DNA of 64,000 nt from Pseudanabaena yagii GIHE-NHR1 (GCF_012863495.1 NZ_JAAVJL010000001.1:2228001-2292000), one strand, 5' to 3'. Positions 43,882 through 52,996 are shown, counted from the stretch's first letter. Translations and numbers: made by a program. The notes: a model not told the origin generated them from the sequence alone.

Positions 43882-44247
43882 ATGCCCATTCAAGATTTAA
43901 TAGCGATCGCAACATTTGCGATCGCTGTCTTGAGTGTTGTCTACGCCTTCGGTGAGCGTGACGCAAGACTAGCAGCACTGGAAAAAGATACTAATAATTT
44001 AGGTAAAAAGTTGGAAACAGAATTTGATTCTGTTTCTGATACACTTTCAGCCCACGATCATAGACTTGATGAGCTTTCTAAGTTCTATGTCAGAGTCGAT
44101 GAGCGCGTTGCACAGCTCCAACGCAAAGTACTAGGCGAAGAGGAAACCGAACGCCTAAGAGGATTGTTAACCCAACCTATCCAGGAAAAGCATTACAGCA
44201 CTATTGATGAACGTTGGTACTCAGAAAATTCTGGGATAGAGATGTAG
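43882..44247 (+). CDS. Small membrane-anchored coiled-coil protein
   Basis: 121 residues, not recognised. One N-terminal helix (DLIAIATFAIAVLSVVYAFG) is followed by a long heptad-rich coiled coil (DARLAALEKDTNNLGKKLET and on to about residue 85) and a polar tail. Topology resembles small phage membrane proteins, but no family is evident. It begins 2 bp after gene C. Confidence 0.6.
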   Translation: MPIQDLIAIATFAIAVLSVVYAFGERDARLAALEKDTNNLGKKLETEFDSVSDTLSAHDHRLDELSKFYVRVDERVAQLQRKVLGEEETERLRGLLTQPIQEKHYSTIDERWYSENSGIEM

Positions 44248-44254
44248 TTTACTG

Positions 44255-45037
44255 ATGTCACAGCTTGAAACACTCCAAGATATTTACTCTAAGATTGCAG
44301 ATATTTATGATAAATTCTGCAATCTTGGTAGTGATGCTCAATCATCAGTTTTATACAATGTAACCATTTTAGATAACAGTTGGAATCCGCCATCAATACA
44401 GCTTGATAATCCAGATTCTCTACAAGAAATATCACAAGCTCAACAAGAAGTAAATGAAGCGATTAGCGCAACATTTACGGTTATTCAAAGCATTGAAAAT
44501 GAGTATGTGCAAGCGTTAGGCGACAACAGTATTATTCCCTATCCTAACGGCGGTGCTTTAGTTTGGCTACCTAAGTTAATTGCTATTTTGGTTGGTTATA
44601 AAGCACCCGTTAAGTTCATTGCAAGCTTGATTATTGATTTCCTCAAAGAGATTCTTTTAGAAGAAATTAAAAAACGGCTAAATAGGAAAAAACAATATTT
44701 ATACGGCACGATATCTTTAAGCGCTTCAGCGAGTTTTCAAATACCTTATGATGCCGAAAGCTTGGTAATTATTGCGGCTAATATTCCTGATTGGTACGGT
44801 AAAAGATTTAATAGCAGTGATAGCAATCTAGAGAAATACTACTCACTTTTAGGAACTCTTAGTACGGGATTTAAAACAGAAGGTTCCGATAATGTTTACT
44901 GGAATTCTGACAAGAAAGTTGAATATAAAAGTCAATGGTTTGATTTATCGGATTTATCAGGTGTTTATCGTCGCTACGGTTCTCTATACCTTAGCAATCA
45001 AGTTACCGCGACAGTCAAATTTATGAGGTCAATATGA
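44255..45037 (+). CDS. Unknown protein with hydrophobic central segment
   Basis: Not recognised. 260 residues. An N-terminal helical region (METLQDIYSKI-like start, then QAQQEVNEAISATFTVIQSI), a hydrophobic stretch (GGALVWLPKLIAILVGYKAP, then VKFIASLIIDFLKEIL) with a basic end, and a beta-rich C-domain (YLYGTISLSASASFQIPYDA). Could be a membrane-inserting minor structural protein. Its stop overlaps the start of the next small gene (ATGA). Confidence 0.55.
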   Translation: MSQLETLQDIYSKIADIYDKFCNLGSDAQSSVLYNVTILDNSWNPPSIQLDNPDSLQEISQAQQEVNEAISATFTVIQSIENEYVQALGDNSIIPYPNGGALVWLPKLIAILVGYKAPVKFIASLIIDFLKEILLEEIKKRLNRKKQYLYGTISLSASASFQIPYDAESLVIIAANIPDWYGKRFNSSDSNLEKYYSLLGTLSTGFKTEGSDNVYWNSDKKVEYKSQWFDLSDLSGVYRRYGSLYLSNQVTATVKFMRSI

Positions 45038-45180
45038 CTTGTCAGTGTGGCTCTCAGAAACAAAGCGGGGCTGTAGATTTTATTAATCCCGTTGATATAG
45101 GTGTGCTTTGCGCTCTCTTTGGATTAGAGGGTAATCTGTGTCGATTGTTGGATGTAGTTCCAGCCGCTATTAAAAAGTAG
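45034..45180 (+). CDS. 48-residue Cys-containing protein, possible front part of the next gene
   Basis: Starts at an ATG overlapping the previous stop and reads MTCQCGSQKQSGAVDFINPV, ending AAIKK. The next large frame (-1) is open immediately behind the last codons (AAAAAGTAG), with no ATG of its own. So this may be the true N-terminus of the following protein joined by frameshift, or a separate small protein. Confidence 0.5.
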   Translation: MTCQCGSQKQSGAVDFINPVDIGVLCALFGLEGNLCRLLDVVPAAIKK

Positions 45181-45215
45181 CTTCACTTAATCCTGATTTA
45201 CAAAATGCTGATCAG

Positions 45216-46562
45216 GTGTTTGGCGATATTCTCAAAAAGGTTGCTAAAAAGGGTTTTGAAATCGTTATCGATGAAATAACGGGGCAAATTGATGTTAGTC
45301 AGTTTTGCGCCAAAAACCCGCCCCCTTTGCCTGATGACATCACTTATCAGGATGTGTTTCAGTTCATAGCGGAATTAGTTCCCATTCTCAATTACTTTTT
45401 TACTGCAAATGATATTTTGCAGGGAAATTCAACAAAAATCCTAGATAAAATTGTTGGGTTTTGGCTTTATCAAAAGTGGTATGAGAACTGCGAATGCTCA
45501 CCATGTCCCCCCGATACTCCACCTCCGCCACCCTCGCCGCCTAAGCTGTTTGATAAATGCCCCGCAGGTTATACCAGAGAAAGAGCTGCTAATGATTTCG
45601 GAATTATCAAAAAGAATTACTTGGGGCAGGTGATTCTATATAACAACGTCTTTGTTTTTGAAACTGAGTTTGTCGTCACGGAACTTAATGGGACTAAGTT
45701 TGTAACACCACCAATAGCGGGATATGCTGACGGTCAGGGTTTTTGGACTAATTCGCCATCCGTCGAAATAATAAAAGAAACTGATACAACCGATTCATAT
45801 AACACAGTCAACGGGGTAAGAGTTCAGAAGGGTACACTACCCTCCTATTTCATTCCCCCTTGCACTCCAATCCCCCCTCCTCCTCCTCCTCCTGAGTTTT
45901 GCTCTCTTTTTCCTGATGATCCGCTTTGTCCTCATTACGGATGTACCGATCCTTTAGCAACTAATTACAACCCTAACGCGAATATTAATGACGGGAGTTG
46001 TATTTACCCTGTCTATGGGTGTACTAATCCAAATGCGACTAATTACAACCCTGATGCAACCGTTGATGATGGTAGCTGTAGTTTTGATTGTCAGTCTATT
46101 GATGTATCTGTGGTTGAGTTTACGGGGTGTGGTAGCGATCGCTCATCCAAATCTGTACAGCTTTTCGATTCAGGCGGTTTGGTTGATGTATCTGTGGTTG
46201 AATTTGGCGGGTGTGGTAGCGATCGCTCTTTCAAATCTGTGCAGCTTTATGATTGCAGTCCATCAACAGATTTCTATGGTTGTACCGATCCAAACGCTCT
46301 AAATTACAACCCTCTTGCAACTATTGATGATGGTAGCTGTGCATATTCCTTTGACTGTACGACTTATCAAGAGCAGTACACCACTTGGGGAACCAATGAT
46401 GCAACCTACTTTAAATCTGTTGGTTGGAATCTAGAAACAGCATTACAAGATAAATTAGCTGAATTGGCATCATCACAGGATTATCTAAATCACCCTGAAT
46501 GTGCTGGAAACTTTAACCAGTGGTATACAGATGCTTTTAATACTGTTGTCAATGCCCCCTAG
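45216..46562 (+). CDS. Cys/Pro-rich protein with GCTDP...DDGSC repeats
   Basis: Not recognised as a whole. 448 residues from a GTG; no ATG is available and the frame is open back to 45174. N-terminal helical part with a hydrophobic segment (FIAELVPILNYFF), Pro-rich linkers (101-109, 218-226), three 22-residue modules GCTDPxATNYNPxAxxDDGSC (241-262, 267-288, 354-375) and two copies of VSVVEFxGCGSDRS (298-312, 326-338). Such Cys/Asp repeats occur in extracellular and viral adhesin-like proteins. It is last in the operon, like a tail-tip or receptor-binding gene (inference). Confidence 0.6.
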   Translation: MFGDILKKVAKKGFEIVIDEITGQIDVSQFCAKNPPPLPDDITYQDVFQFIAELVPILNYFFTANDILQGNSTKILDKIVGFWLYQKWYENCECSPCPPDTPPPPPSPPKLFDKCPAGYTRERAANDFGIIKKNYLGQVILYNNVFVFETEFVVTELNGTKFVTPPIAGYADGQGFWTNSPSVEIIKETDTTDSYNTVNGVRVQKGTLPSYFIPPCTPIPPPPPPPEFCSLFPDDPLCPHYGCTDPLATNYNPNANINDGSCIYPVYGCTNPNATNYNPDATVDDGSCSFDCQSIDVSVVEFTGCGSDRSSKSVQLFDSGGLVDVSVVEFGGCGSDRSFKSVQLYDCSPSTDFYGCTDPNALNYNPLATIDDGSCAYSFDCTTYQEQYTTWGTNDATYFKSVGWNLETALQDKLAELASSQDYLNHPECAGNFNQWYTDAFNTVVNAP

Positions 46563-46707
46563 TCCTTTTTGGGGATTCAAGACAACATTTCTATTGTAAT
46601 GCTAGGAATAACAGGGGCTTAGGCGACTTGTCTTGTTTGTAAACCTTGCAAAACAAGCAATCATAGAGTTTAATTTATAGAAGATAGCTCAATCATCAGA
46701 TCTGCAC

Positions 46708-47424
46708 ATGAAAATATTTGTTTATCACACTCCTGAGTTAGTTCCTGCTGAAGTAATTCCAGACTGCGCGATCGCTGTCGATATTTTGCGAGCCACTACG
46801 ACTATTGCCACTGCGCTTGCAGCGGGAGCTGAAGGGGTACAAGTGTTTTCTGATCTCGATGAGCTACTGCGTGTAAGTGAGGCTCATCCGCCTGAGTTAA
46901 GAATCAGGGTTGGGGAGCGTGGTGGTAAAACGGTGGAAGGTTTTGATTTGGGCAATTCTCCCTTTGACTTTACACCAGAAGTTGTCAAGGGTAAGCGGAT
47001 CTTTATGAGTACGACCAATGGCACGCGATCGCTGCAAAAAGTCCAAAATGCCAAGAGTGTATTAGCTTGCGCGATGATTAATCTCGGTTCTGTATTGAGC
47101 TATCTCCGTGAAACTAAGCCTGAAACTGTGTGGATCGTTGGTTCTGGCTGGGAAGGTAGCTATTCCCTCGAAGATACGACCTGTGCGGGTGCGATCGTTG
47201 CTAATCTCGAAAATGAAGCTGACTGTGGCAATGATGAGGCTGTCGCTGCGGCAACTCTGTACAAGGCTTGGAAGGGAGAGGTTGAGGAGCTATTTTATCA
47301 AGCAAGTCATGGCAAGCGGTTGTTAAACCTCAATGGTGCAGAAGATATTGCCTACTGTGCCAAAATTGATGTGGTTAAGGTATTGCCTAAACAGTCAAGT
47401 GCAGGTTTGCTAGTTGCTGCTTAA
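46708..47424 (+). CDS. comB: 2-phosphosulfolactate phosphatase family protein (ComB)
   Basis: ComB family: Mg-dependent hydrolysis of 2-phosphosulfolactate, first characterised in coenzyme M synthesis, but common in cyanobacteria, which do not make CoM, so the substrate here is unknown. The 238-residue protein has [50 protein letters not shown] and [10 protein letters not shown], all family hallmarks. It starts at the [13 protein letters not shown] and is followed by a hairpin. It marks the return to core genes after the integrated element. Confidence 0.92.
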   Translation: MKIFVYHTPELVPAEVIPDCAIAVDILRATTTIATALAAGAEGVQVFSDLDELLRVSEAHPPELRIRVGERGGKTVEGFDLGNSPFDFTPEVVKGKRIFMSTTNGTRSLQKVQNAKSVLACAMINLGSVLSYLRETKPETVWIVGSGWEGSYSLEDTTCAGAIVANLENEADCGNDEAVAAATLYKAWKGEVEELFYQASHGKRLLNLNGAEDIAYCAKIDVVKVLPKQSSAGLLVAA

Positions 47425-47449
47425 ATCTTGATTTAGATGATGGAAAGCT

Positions 47450-47478
47450 TTAAAGGTATTGCTTTGTAATACCTTTAA
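47450..47478. terminator. Hairpin terminator after comB
   Basis: TTAAAGGTATT and AATACCTTTAA form an 11-bp stem with GCTTTGT loop, 26 bp past the comB stop. Confidence 0.7.
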
Positions 47479-47560
47479 TCAAAATATTAGGTTTTATTTC
47501 ATTTTAAAGCAGAGGAAATAGCAGTAGATTGGATAAGCTGAAAATTTTTTCCTTGCTACC

Positions 47561-48442
47561 ATGCCATCGATGCTATGCTCTCCTCTGCTCGTAAAACCCT
47601 TGGCAAAACAAGTGGCAAATATTGCTGAACCTGTGTCCAAGCTCGAACGTCTTACTCCGCCCTTAAAATGGGCAGGTGGTAAACGTTGGCTTGTGCCACA
47701 TTTACAGAAAACTTGGCAAAAATATCGCAATTATCGGTTAGTGGAACCATTTTGTGGTGGTTTAGCGATCGCTTTGGGTTTACAGCCCCACCAAGCGTTA
47801 CTCAATGACATCAACCCCCATGTCGTGAACTTCTACAAATGTTTGCAAAGGGGACTAAAGCTAGATATTGAAGTTCAAAATGAGCGTGAATTTTACTATA
47901 CTCAACGGGTAGAATTTAATCGCTTAATCCAATTAGGAAAGTCCAATACTCCCAAAGCTGCTCAACTTTTCTATTATCTCAATCGTACTGGTTATAATGG
48001 GCTATGCCGCTTTAATCGTAATGGTGGTTTTAATGTTCCCTTTGGAAGGCATAGAACTATTAATTACACCGAAGACTTTTCCGCTTACAAACTCGCATTT
48101 GCTGAATGGACATTTACAAATGTTGATTTTGCCAAAATCTCTGTTAGCGCTAGTGATTTTATTTACGCTGATCCACCCTATGATGTTGAGTTTCGCCAAT
48201 ATGCTAAGAATGGCTTTGAATGGTCAGAGCAGGAACGTTTGGCGCATTGGCTAGCTCAACACAGTTGTCCTATGATCGCATCGAACCAAGCGACTCCTCG
48301 GATTCTCGAACTCTATCAAGATTTAGGATTTAATATTCATATTCTCAATGCTCCACGCCGCATTAGCTGCAATGGTGATCGCGTCCCTGCAAAGGAAATG
48401 CTTGCTTATAAAGGATTTGCGAAGGAGCTAGAACTATCATGA
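47561..48442 (+). CDS. Dam-family DNA adenine methyltransferase
   Basis: N6-adenine methylase of the Dam/DpnM group (D12 class), predicted to modify GATC. 293 residues; SAM-binding motif PPLKWAGGKRWLVPHL, then PFCGGLAIALGL, NDINPHVVNFY, YYLNRTGYNGLCRFNRNGGF and catalytic DPPY in FIYADPPYDVEF. The first 30 residues are poorly conserved, and the start is uncertain. It overlaps a PD-(D/E)XK-like gene by 4 bp, so together they may be a type II restriction-modification system. GATC is also the core of the abundant HIP1 octamer. Confidence 0.92.
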   Translation: MPSMLCSPLLVKPLAKQVANIAEPVSKLERLTPPLKWAGGKRWLVPHLQKTWQKYRNYRLVEPFCGGLAIALGLQPHQALLNDINPHVVNFYKCLQRGLKLDIEVQNEREFYYTQRVEFNRLIQLGKSNTPKAAQLFYYLNRTGYNGLCRFNRNGGFNVPFGRHRTINYTEDFSAYKLAFAEWTFTNVDFAKISVSASDFIYADPPYDVEFRQYAKNGFEWSEQERLAHWLAQHSCPMIASNQATPRILELYQDLGFNIHILNAPRRISCNGDRVPAKEMLAYKGFAKELELS

Positions 48443-48858
48443 GTCTTCGGAATACAGAAACTGGGACAGTTTTGGAACAGATGGTTTTGCATTCCCTCAT
48501 TTATGGTGGTTATCTCTATCAATCTCAGCAATATATTGGTAGTCGTCCGGGGGGAGGCAAACATATCATTGATGTTATTGCTAATCGTGGCGATCGCAAT
48601 GTTTTGATTTCTCTCAAATGGCAACAGGTAGGCGGTACGGCGGAACAGAAAGTTCCTTTTGAAGTGATTTGCTTAATGGAAGCAATGGAACAAAATCCAA
48701 ATTATCAAAAGGCTTATTTAGTTCTTGGTGGTGAAGGCTGGACATTACGAGAGTTCTATATCTCAGGTGATTTACAACAATACTTACCCTATGGCGATCA
48801 GGTGGAAATCCTCACCCTTGAAAGATTTATCATGAAGGCAAATACAGGTAAGCTTTAG
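48439..48858 (+). CDS. PD-(D/E)XK-like nuclease, probable restriction partner
   Basis: 139 residues. The arrangement HIIDVIANRGDRNVLISLKW has an Asp and a later S-L-K on a second strand, as in small PD-(D/E)XK nucleases; LEQMVLHSLIYGGY forms the preceding helix with Glu. It overlaps the methylase by ATGA, which argues for function with it. At 139 residues it is short for a restriction enzyme but not outside the range. Cutting activity and GATC specificity are inference. Confidence 0.65.
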   Translation: MSLRNTETGTVLEQMVLHSLIYGGYLYQSQQYIGSRPGGGKHIIDVIANRGDRNVLISLKWQQVGGTAEQKVPFEVICLMEAMEQNPNYQKAYLVLGGEGWTLREFYISGDLQQYLPYGDQVEILTLERFIMKANTGKL

Positions 48859-48864
48859 GGGTTA

Positions 48865-48907
48865 ATCCCAGAACAGAAAATGGCAACGCCATTTTCTGTT
48901 CTGGGAT
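48865..48907. terminator. Bidirectional hairpin terminator
   Basis: Perfect 20-bp stem ATCCCAGAACAGAAAATGGC with a 3-base loop, placed exactly between the convergent nuclease gene and dprA. Confidence 0.8.
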
Positions 48908-48910
48908 AAC

Positions 48911-50020
48911 TCATACTAAGCGTTGATAGCGCATTCCAGGGTAGGGCGCGATCGCACCAACAAGTTCTAAATGGGTTAAAGCACCTAACACCTCACCCGA
49001 AGGCATTTTCACCTGTTCCACAATCCAATCTAAACCAACAGGCTCGCCAAAACCGATTGCTTGGAGAATATTTTGCTGTAAAGGTGGCAGAGCAGAAATT
49101 GCGATCGCAGGTGCAGGCGTATCCAAATTTGGCAACATTCCCAAAGCCTCCAATAACTCATCTACGCCTGAAATTGCCTGAGCACCTTTACCCAAAAGCT
49201 TCAAGCAACCCTTTGCTTCATTCACTTCAATGGAATTTGGCAACGCATAGACATCGCGTCCATATTCGTTGGCTTGATAGGCGGTAATTAAAGCTCCCGA
49301 TCGCTCTGGTGCTTCGATTACTAGAGTGACACGGCTCAATCCTGCAATAATCCGATTACGAGCAGGGAAATGTTTTTTATCGGGTGGAGTACCTTGGGGA
49401 TATTCACTCAATACTAGCCCTGAGTCCACGATTTGCTCATACAGAGACTTGTGTTTGTGGGGATAGATTTGATCAACCCCTGTACCAACTACAGCAACAG
49501 TTTGACCAGAAACTTCCAAACAAGCCCTATGCGCTTCGCCATCGATTCCTTCTGCCATGCCAGAAATAATTGTAAAACCACTCTTAGCTAAGGCAGTCAC
49601 TAACTTCTTTGTCCAACGCTTGCCATAGGGTGTTGCTCGGCGCGTACCAACAATGGCGACGGTATTGCGTTCATTCCAATTAGTAAGATGACCACGATAA
49701 TAGAGAATTGCTGGTGGATCGGGGATTTCCCAAAGTAACTGTGGATATTCGCGATCGCTAGGTGTCCAGAAATTGAGATTATTATGCTCATGGATTGCCA
49801 TTAAAGACAAAGGTTCCACTTCGCGTTGTGCTTGGCGAATTGCTTCAAGGGTTTGCCCGCCAATACCTTCAATTTCTTGGAGATCACTTGGCATCGCTGT
49901 CCATGCTTCAGACATAGAGCCAAAAGCTTGATAGATGCGTTTCATTAATACAGAACCAATGCCACGCACCTGTGACCATGCTAACCAGTAGGCTCTATCT
50001 GTAGTCGAGCTAAGACTCAT
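48911..50020 (-). CDS. dprA: DNA processing protein DprA
   Basis: Loads RecA on incoming single-stranded DNA during natural transformation. 369 residues: an N-terminal helix-hairpin-helix region (EIEGIGGQTLEAIRQAQ), the Rossmann-like core (VAIVGTRRATPYGKR, SGMAEGIDGEAHRA, VVGTGVDQIYPHKH, LSEYPQGTPPDKKHFPARNR, IIAGLS) and a C-terminal winged-helix (LDWIVEQVKMPSGEVLGALT). It is followed at its 5' side by an adenylate-kinase-like gene 13 bp away on the same strand. Confidence 0.95.
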   Translation of the reverse strand: MSLSSTTDRAYWLAWSQVRGIGSVLMKRIYQAFGSMSEAWTAMPSDLQEIEGIGGQTLEAIRQAQREVEPLSLMAIHEHNNLNFWTPSDREYPQLLWEIPDPPAILYYRGHLTNWNERNTVAIVGTRRATPYGKRWTKKLVTALAKSGFTIISGMAEGIDGEAHRACLEVSGQTVAVVGTGVDQIYPHKHKSLYEQIVDSGLVLSEYPQGTPPDKKHFPARNRIIAGLSRVTLVIEAPERSGALITAYQANEYGRDVYALPNSIEVNEAKGCLKLLGKGAQAISGVDELLEALGMLPNLDTPAPAIAISALPPLQQNILQAIGFGEPVGLDWIVEQVKMPSGEVLGALTHLELVGAIAPYPGMRYQRLV

Positions 50021-50033
50021 GGATTCTAAGTTG

Positions 50034-50597
50034 CTATTTTAGTAAATGGTTAATGCCATGCTCTATTTGAAAACTAACTGTGGCTACATCATGCTCACTA
50101 TTGACAGTCAATAATTTCTGTTTATAGCCGTAATATTCCAATAAAGGCATGGTTAAATCCAGAAATTGCTCAATTCGTTTCTGAATTACATCAATTGTGT
50201 CATCGGCATTACCCCGCGATCGCGAGCGATGCATTAACGTCTCTTCCGAAGCCTCTAGATAAATTGCATGGTTAATTGGACAGCCTAACTCATCTAGCAA
50301 AAAATCTAACTCCTCCGCTTGGAAAGACGTGCGAGGATATCCCTCCAAAATCCATCCATGCCGAGTATCTTCCTTATTTAGGCGCGATCGCATCAGCGAA
50401 ATTATGAGGGGATCAGGGACAAACTCACCTGCATCAATGAAGCTTTTCACCTCTAAGCCTAAATCTGTTCCTGCCGCCATCTCCGATCGCAAAATTTCGC
50501 TGGTAGAGATCACAGGAATATTTAATAAAGCGCGTAGATGCTTCGCTTGGGTAGTGCGTCCTGAACCTGATGCGCCTAATAGGACTAATCTGACCAT
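50034..50597 (-). CDS. Adenylate-kinase-like nucleoside monophosphate kinase
   Basis: 187 residues of adenylate kinase fold: P-loop LGASGSGRTTQAKHL, where the usual catalytic-loop Lys is Arg, then STSEILRSEMAAGTDLG (NMP-binding) and ILEGYPRTSFQAEEL (versus L-D-G-F-P-R in canonical enzymes). The LID is short. The conserved NMP arginine regions remain. It is likely a divergent second adenylate kinase; the K-to-R change could lower activity. It lies 4 bp from sufS and 13 bp from dprA, so the three may be co-transcribed. Confidence 0.82.
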   Translation of the reverse strand: MVRLVLLGASGSGRTTQAKHLRALLNIPVISTSEILRSEMAAGTDLGLEVKSFIDAGEFVPDPLIISLMRSRLNKEDTRHGWILEGYPRTSFQAEELDFLLDELGCPINHAIYLEASEETLMHRSRSRGNADDTIDVIQKRIEQFLDLTMPLLEYYGYKQKLLTVNSEHDVATVSFQIEHGINHLLK

Positions 50598-50601
50598 ATA
50601 T

Positions 50602-51852
50602 TTATGCCATCACATTTTTGAAAAAGGCGATCGCTTCTTTGAGGGCAGTGACGAAGGTATCGACTTCGGCTTTGGTGTTATAGAAATAAACACTCGCTCT
50701 CGCAGAACCACTAATCCCTAAAAAGCGATGCAATGGCTGGGTACAGTGATGTCCCGAACGGATCGCAATCCCTTCTTGATCGAGCATTGCCGATAAGTCG
50801 TTAGCATGAATACCGTGAGCGATCGTAAACGCTGCTAAACCTGCACGATGATGACGGGGGCCATAAATTTTGATATCAGGAATCTCGACAAGATAATCCA
50901 TCAAGTAATTAATTAATTCCTGTTCGTAAGCGTGGATTTTGTCCATCCCGATCGCCATTAAATAATCCACCGCCGCACCAAGAGCGATCGCTTCCCCAAT
51001 CGCAGGTGTACCTGCCTCAAACTTGTGGGGTAAATCTGCATAGGTAGAATGATCGAGAAATACATCCGCAATCATTTCCCCACCACCCATAAAGGGAGGC
51101 ATGGCTAGTAATATGTCCCGCTTACCATAAAGGAATCCAATTCCCGTAGGCGCACACATTTTATGCCCCGAAGCCACTAACCAATCGCAATCTAAAGCCT
51201 GAACATCAATCGGCATATGGGGAACGCTTTGACAAGCATCCAGCAATACCTTTGCCCCCTGAGCATGGGCTAAGGGAATAATCTCTTCCACTGGATTGAC
51301 ACAGCCAAGGGTATTGGAAACATGGACAATTGATACGAGCTTAGTTTTGGCATTCAGCAAAGACTTAAACTGCTCTACGCTTAATATTCCCTCGTCAGTT
51401 GATTCTAAAAACTTCAACACCGCACCTGTACGCTGAGCAATTAACTGCCAAGGTACAATATTGCTATGGTGTTCCATTACCGAGAGAATTACTTCATCTC
51501 CAGCCTTGAGATTAGCCCAGCCCCATGTATAGGCAACTAGGTTAATAGCTTCGCTGGCATTACGGGTATAAATAATCTCCTGAGATGATTTAGCATTGAC
51601 AAATTTGGCGATCTTATCCCTAGCCCCTTCATAGGCATCTGTGGCTCTAGCACTGAGAGTATGTGCGCCCCGATGCACATTGGCATTGTCATGCTCATAG
51701 TAATATTTCCAAGCATTTAGCACCGCTTTAGGCTTTTGCGAACTGGCGGCATTATCAAAATAAATGAGGGGTTTGCCGTTAACCTCTTGATTCAAAATAT
51801 CAAAATCTGCTCTGACCGAATCTGCTAAGGTCTTTTCGTACGTTAATGTCAT
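50602..51852 (-). CDS. sufS: Cysteine desulfurase SufS
   Basis: PLP enzyme releasing sulfur from cysteine for the SUF iron-sulfur cluster system. 416 residues. [62 protein letters not shown], the PLP Lys in [18 protein letters not shown], and the catalytic Cys in [18 protein letters not shown]. Typical group II length. The sulfur could also feed FdhD if this desulfurase is a partner, though IscS-type enzymes are the known donors. No other suf gene is in the window. Confidence 0.95.
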   Translation of the reverse strand: MTLTYEKTLADSVRADFDILNQEVNGKPLIYFDNAASSQKPKAVLNAWKYYYEHDNANVHRGAHTLSARATDAYEGARDKIAKFVNAKSSQEIIYTRNASEAINLVAYTWGWANLKAGDEVILSVMEHHSNIVPWQLIAQRTGAVLKFLESTDEGILSVEQFKSLLNAKTKLVSIVHVSNTLGCVNPVEEIIPLAHAQGAKVLLDACQSVPHMPIDVQALDCDWLVASGHKMCAPTGIGFLYGKRDILLAMPPFMGGGEMIADVFLDHSTYADLPHKFEAGTPAIGEAIALGAAVDYLMAIGMDKIHAYEQELINYLMDYLVEIPDIKIYGPRHHRAGLAAFTIAHGIHANDLSAMLDQEGIAIRSGHHCTQPLHRFLGISGSARASVYFYNTKAEVDTFVTALKEAIAFFKNVMA

Positions 51853-51953
51853 GGATTGCTGCTGTCGTAACTGCTACTTGCATCTTAACAGTTAGCGATT
51901 GTTACGGTTAGCACTTTCTTTCGTTTAGATAAAAAATGTAACTTCGTGAATAT

Positions 51954-52002
51954 CCCCCCGAATCTGTGGCGATCGCGCAGCGATCGCTACAGGTTTGGAG
52001 GG
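51954..52002. terminator. Long HIP1-containing hairpin after DUF1350 gene
   Basis: CCCCCCGAATCTGTGGCGAT... pairs with GCGATCGCTACAGGTTTGGAGGG over a GCA loop, about 23 bp with a few mismatches. It ends 7 bp from the DUF1350 stop codon and lies upstream of sufS. Confidence 0.7.
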
Positions 52003-52009
52003 TAGCTAC

Positions 52010-52960
52010 TTAGACAGCAATGAGTTCACTAGTTAGCGAAGGCTTGCTCTTAGCTTTACGTTGCTCTAGCTCTTCGTAGAAATTCACGATATCACGCCCT
52101 AGATCTTCAATATGAATTCCAAGCGGTTGCAGATGATAGCCATATAGCTCTTTGGATAAAGGTGGCTGAAAAGCTCTATGTTTAATCTCCTCGACCAAAA
52201 AAGCCACATCATCTTCAGCGATCGCATCCAAATTAAAAGAAATAATGCCCGTTAAGTTAAATAGTTCTTTACTGTCTCGAATTAAGTTTTCAGTCTGCTG
52301 CTGATTCGGTTTAGTTCCAGAACTAGATATTCTCCAACCAGATCTTAAAAATCTCACAGTATTACTGACTTCAGGAGCAATTAAGACCGCAGGTTGATCG
52401 CGAATGAAAAACTGACTAATTGATAGAGCATCGGGTAGTAGTTGGCGCAGGGATGCCTCTGCCTCCCGTTTCTTTGCTTCAGCAACATTAATGCTTTGGA
52501 CTAGACTATTGACATCTTCCTGTCTTAAAGCATCTTGCAACACTTGGATACGTCTTTCTGGCTTATGGCTTAAAATTTCCAGCAAGATCACATATTTACT
52601 ACCAAGGCTATGACCTAGCCATCGGTAGTTAGCAGGATTTGCATAGACATTGAGAATTTCGCTAGGTTGCTTTGCTTGTTTGAGTAATTTGACAATTTCT
52701 ACTTTGAGGACATATTGCTCCTTAAGTAGATCTAGCGCAACTTGCCAATGATTTAATTGAAACGGATTCAATGGGAAGCGATACAAAATCAGCGAATATC
52801 CTTGATCGAACAAAAATTGATGCAAATATCTATACGCTGGCACAGGAAAGGAACCAAAAACAAATCCACCAATAAACTGGATAATTCCCTTAGGATTGGG
52901 ATGTAGAATTACTTGACTATGCGACAAACTTCTATAATTGAGTTGACTAGTTTCTGGCAT
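52010..52960 (-). CDS. DUF1350 family protein
   Basis: Cyanobacterial/plastid DUF1350 family with alpha/beta-hydrolase-like features; function unknown. From the ATG at 52960 (MPETSQLNYRSLSHSQVILH) it has 316 residues; the frame extends to 53062, but that part would include the hairpin at 52997-53027, so the shorter start is favoured. PKGIIQFIGGFVFGSFPVPA and YRWLGHSLGSKYVILLEIL (a G-H-S-L-G elbow with Ser) are conserved-looking blocks. Confidence 0.85.
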   Translation of the reverse strand: MPETSQLNYRSLSHSQVILHPNPKGIIQFIGGFVFGSFPVPAYRYLHQFLFDQGYSLILYRFPLNPFQLNHWQVALDLLKEQYVLKVEIVKLLKQAKQPSEILNVYANPANYRWLGHSLGSKYVILLEILSHKPERRIQVLQDALRQEDVNSLVQSINVAEAKKREAEASLRQLLPDALSISQFFIRDQPAVLIAPEVSNTVRFLRSGWRISSSGTKPNQQQTENLIRDSKELFNLTGIISFNLDAIAEDDVAFLVEEIKHRAFQPPLSKELYGYHLQPLGIHIEDLGRDIVNFYEELEQRKAKSKPSLTSELIAV

Positions 52961-52996
52961 AAATGTTTTGCTGATTAGATAAGTGATGTTATGGTG

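Noticed and set aside
42623-46562. Filamentous phage (inovirus) structural operon
   Set aside because: Small membrane and adhesin-like proteins tempted me, but there is no Zot/pI ATPase, no replication initiator and no signal peptides on the would-be coat proteins.
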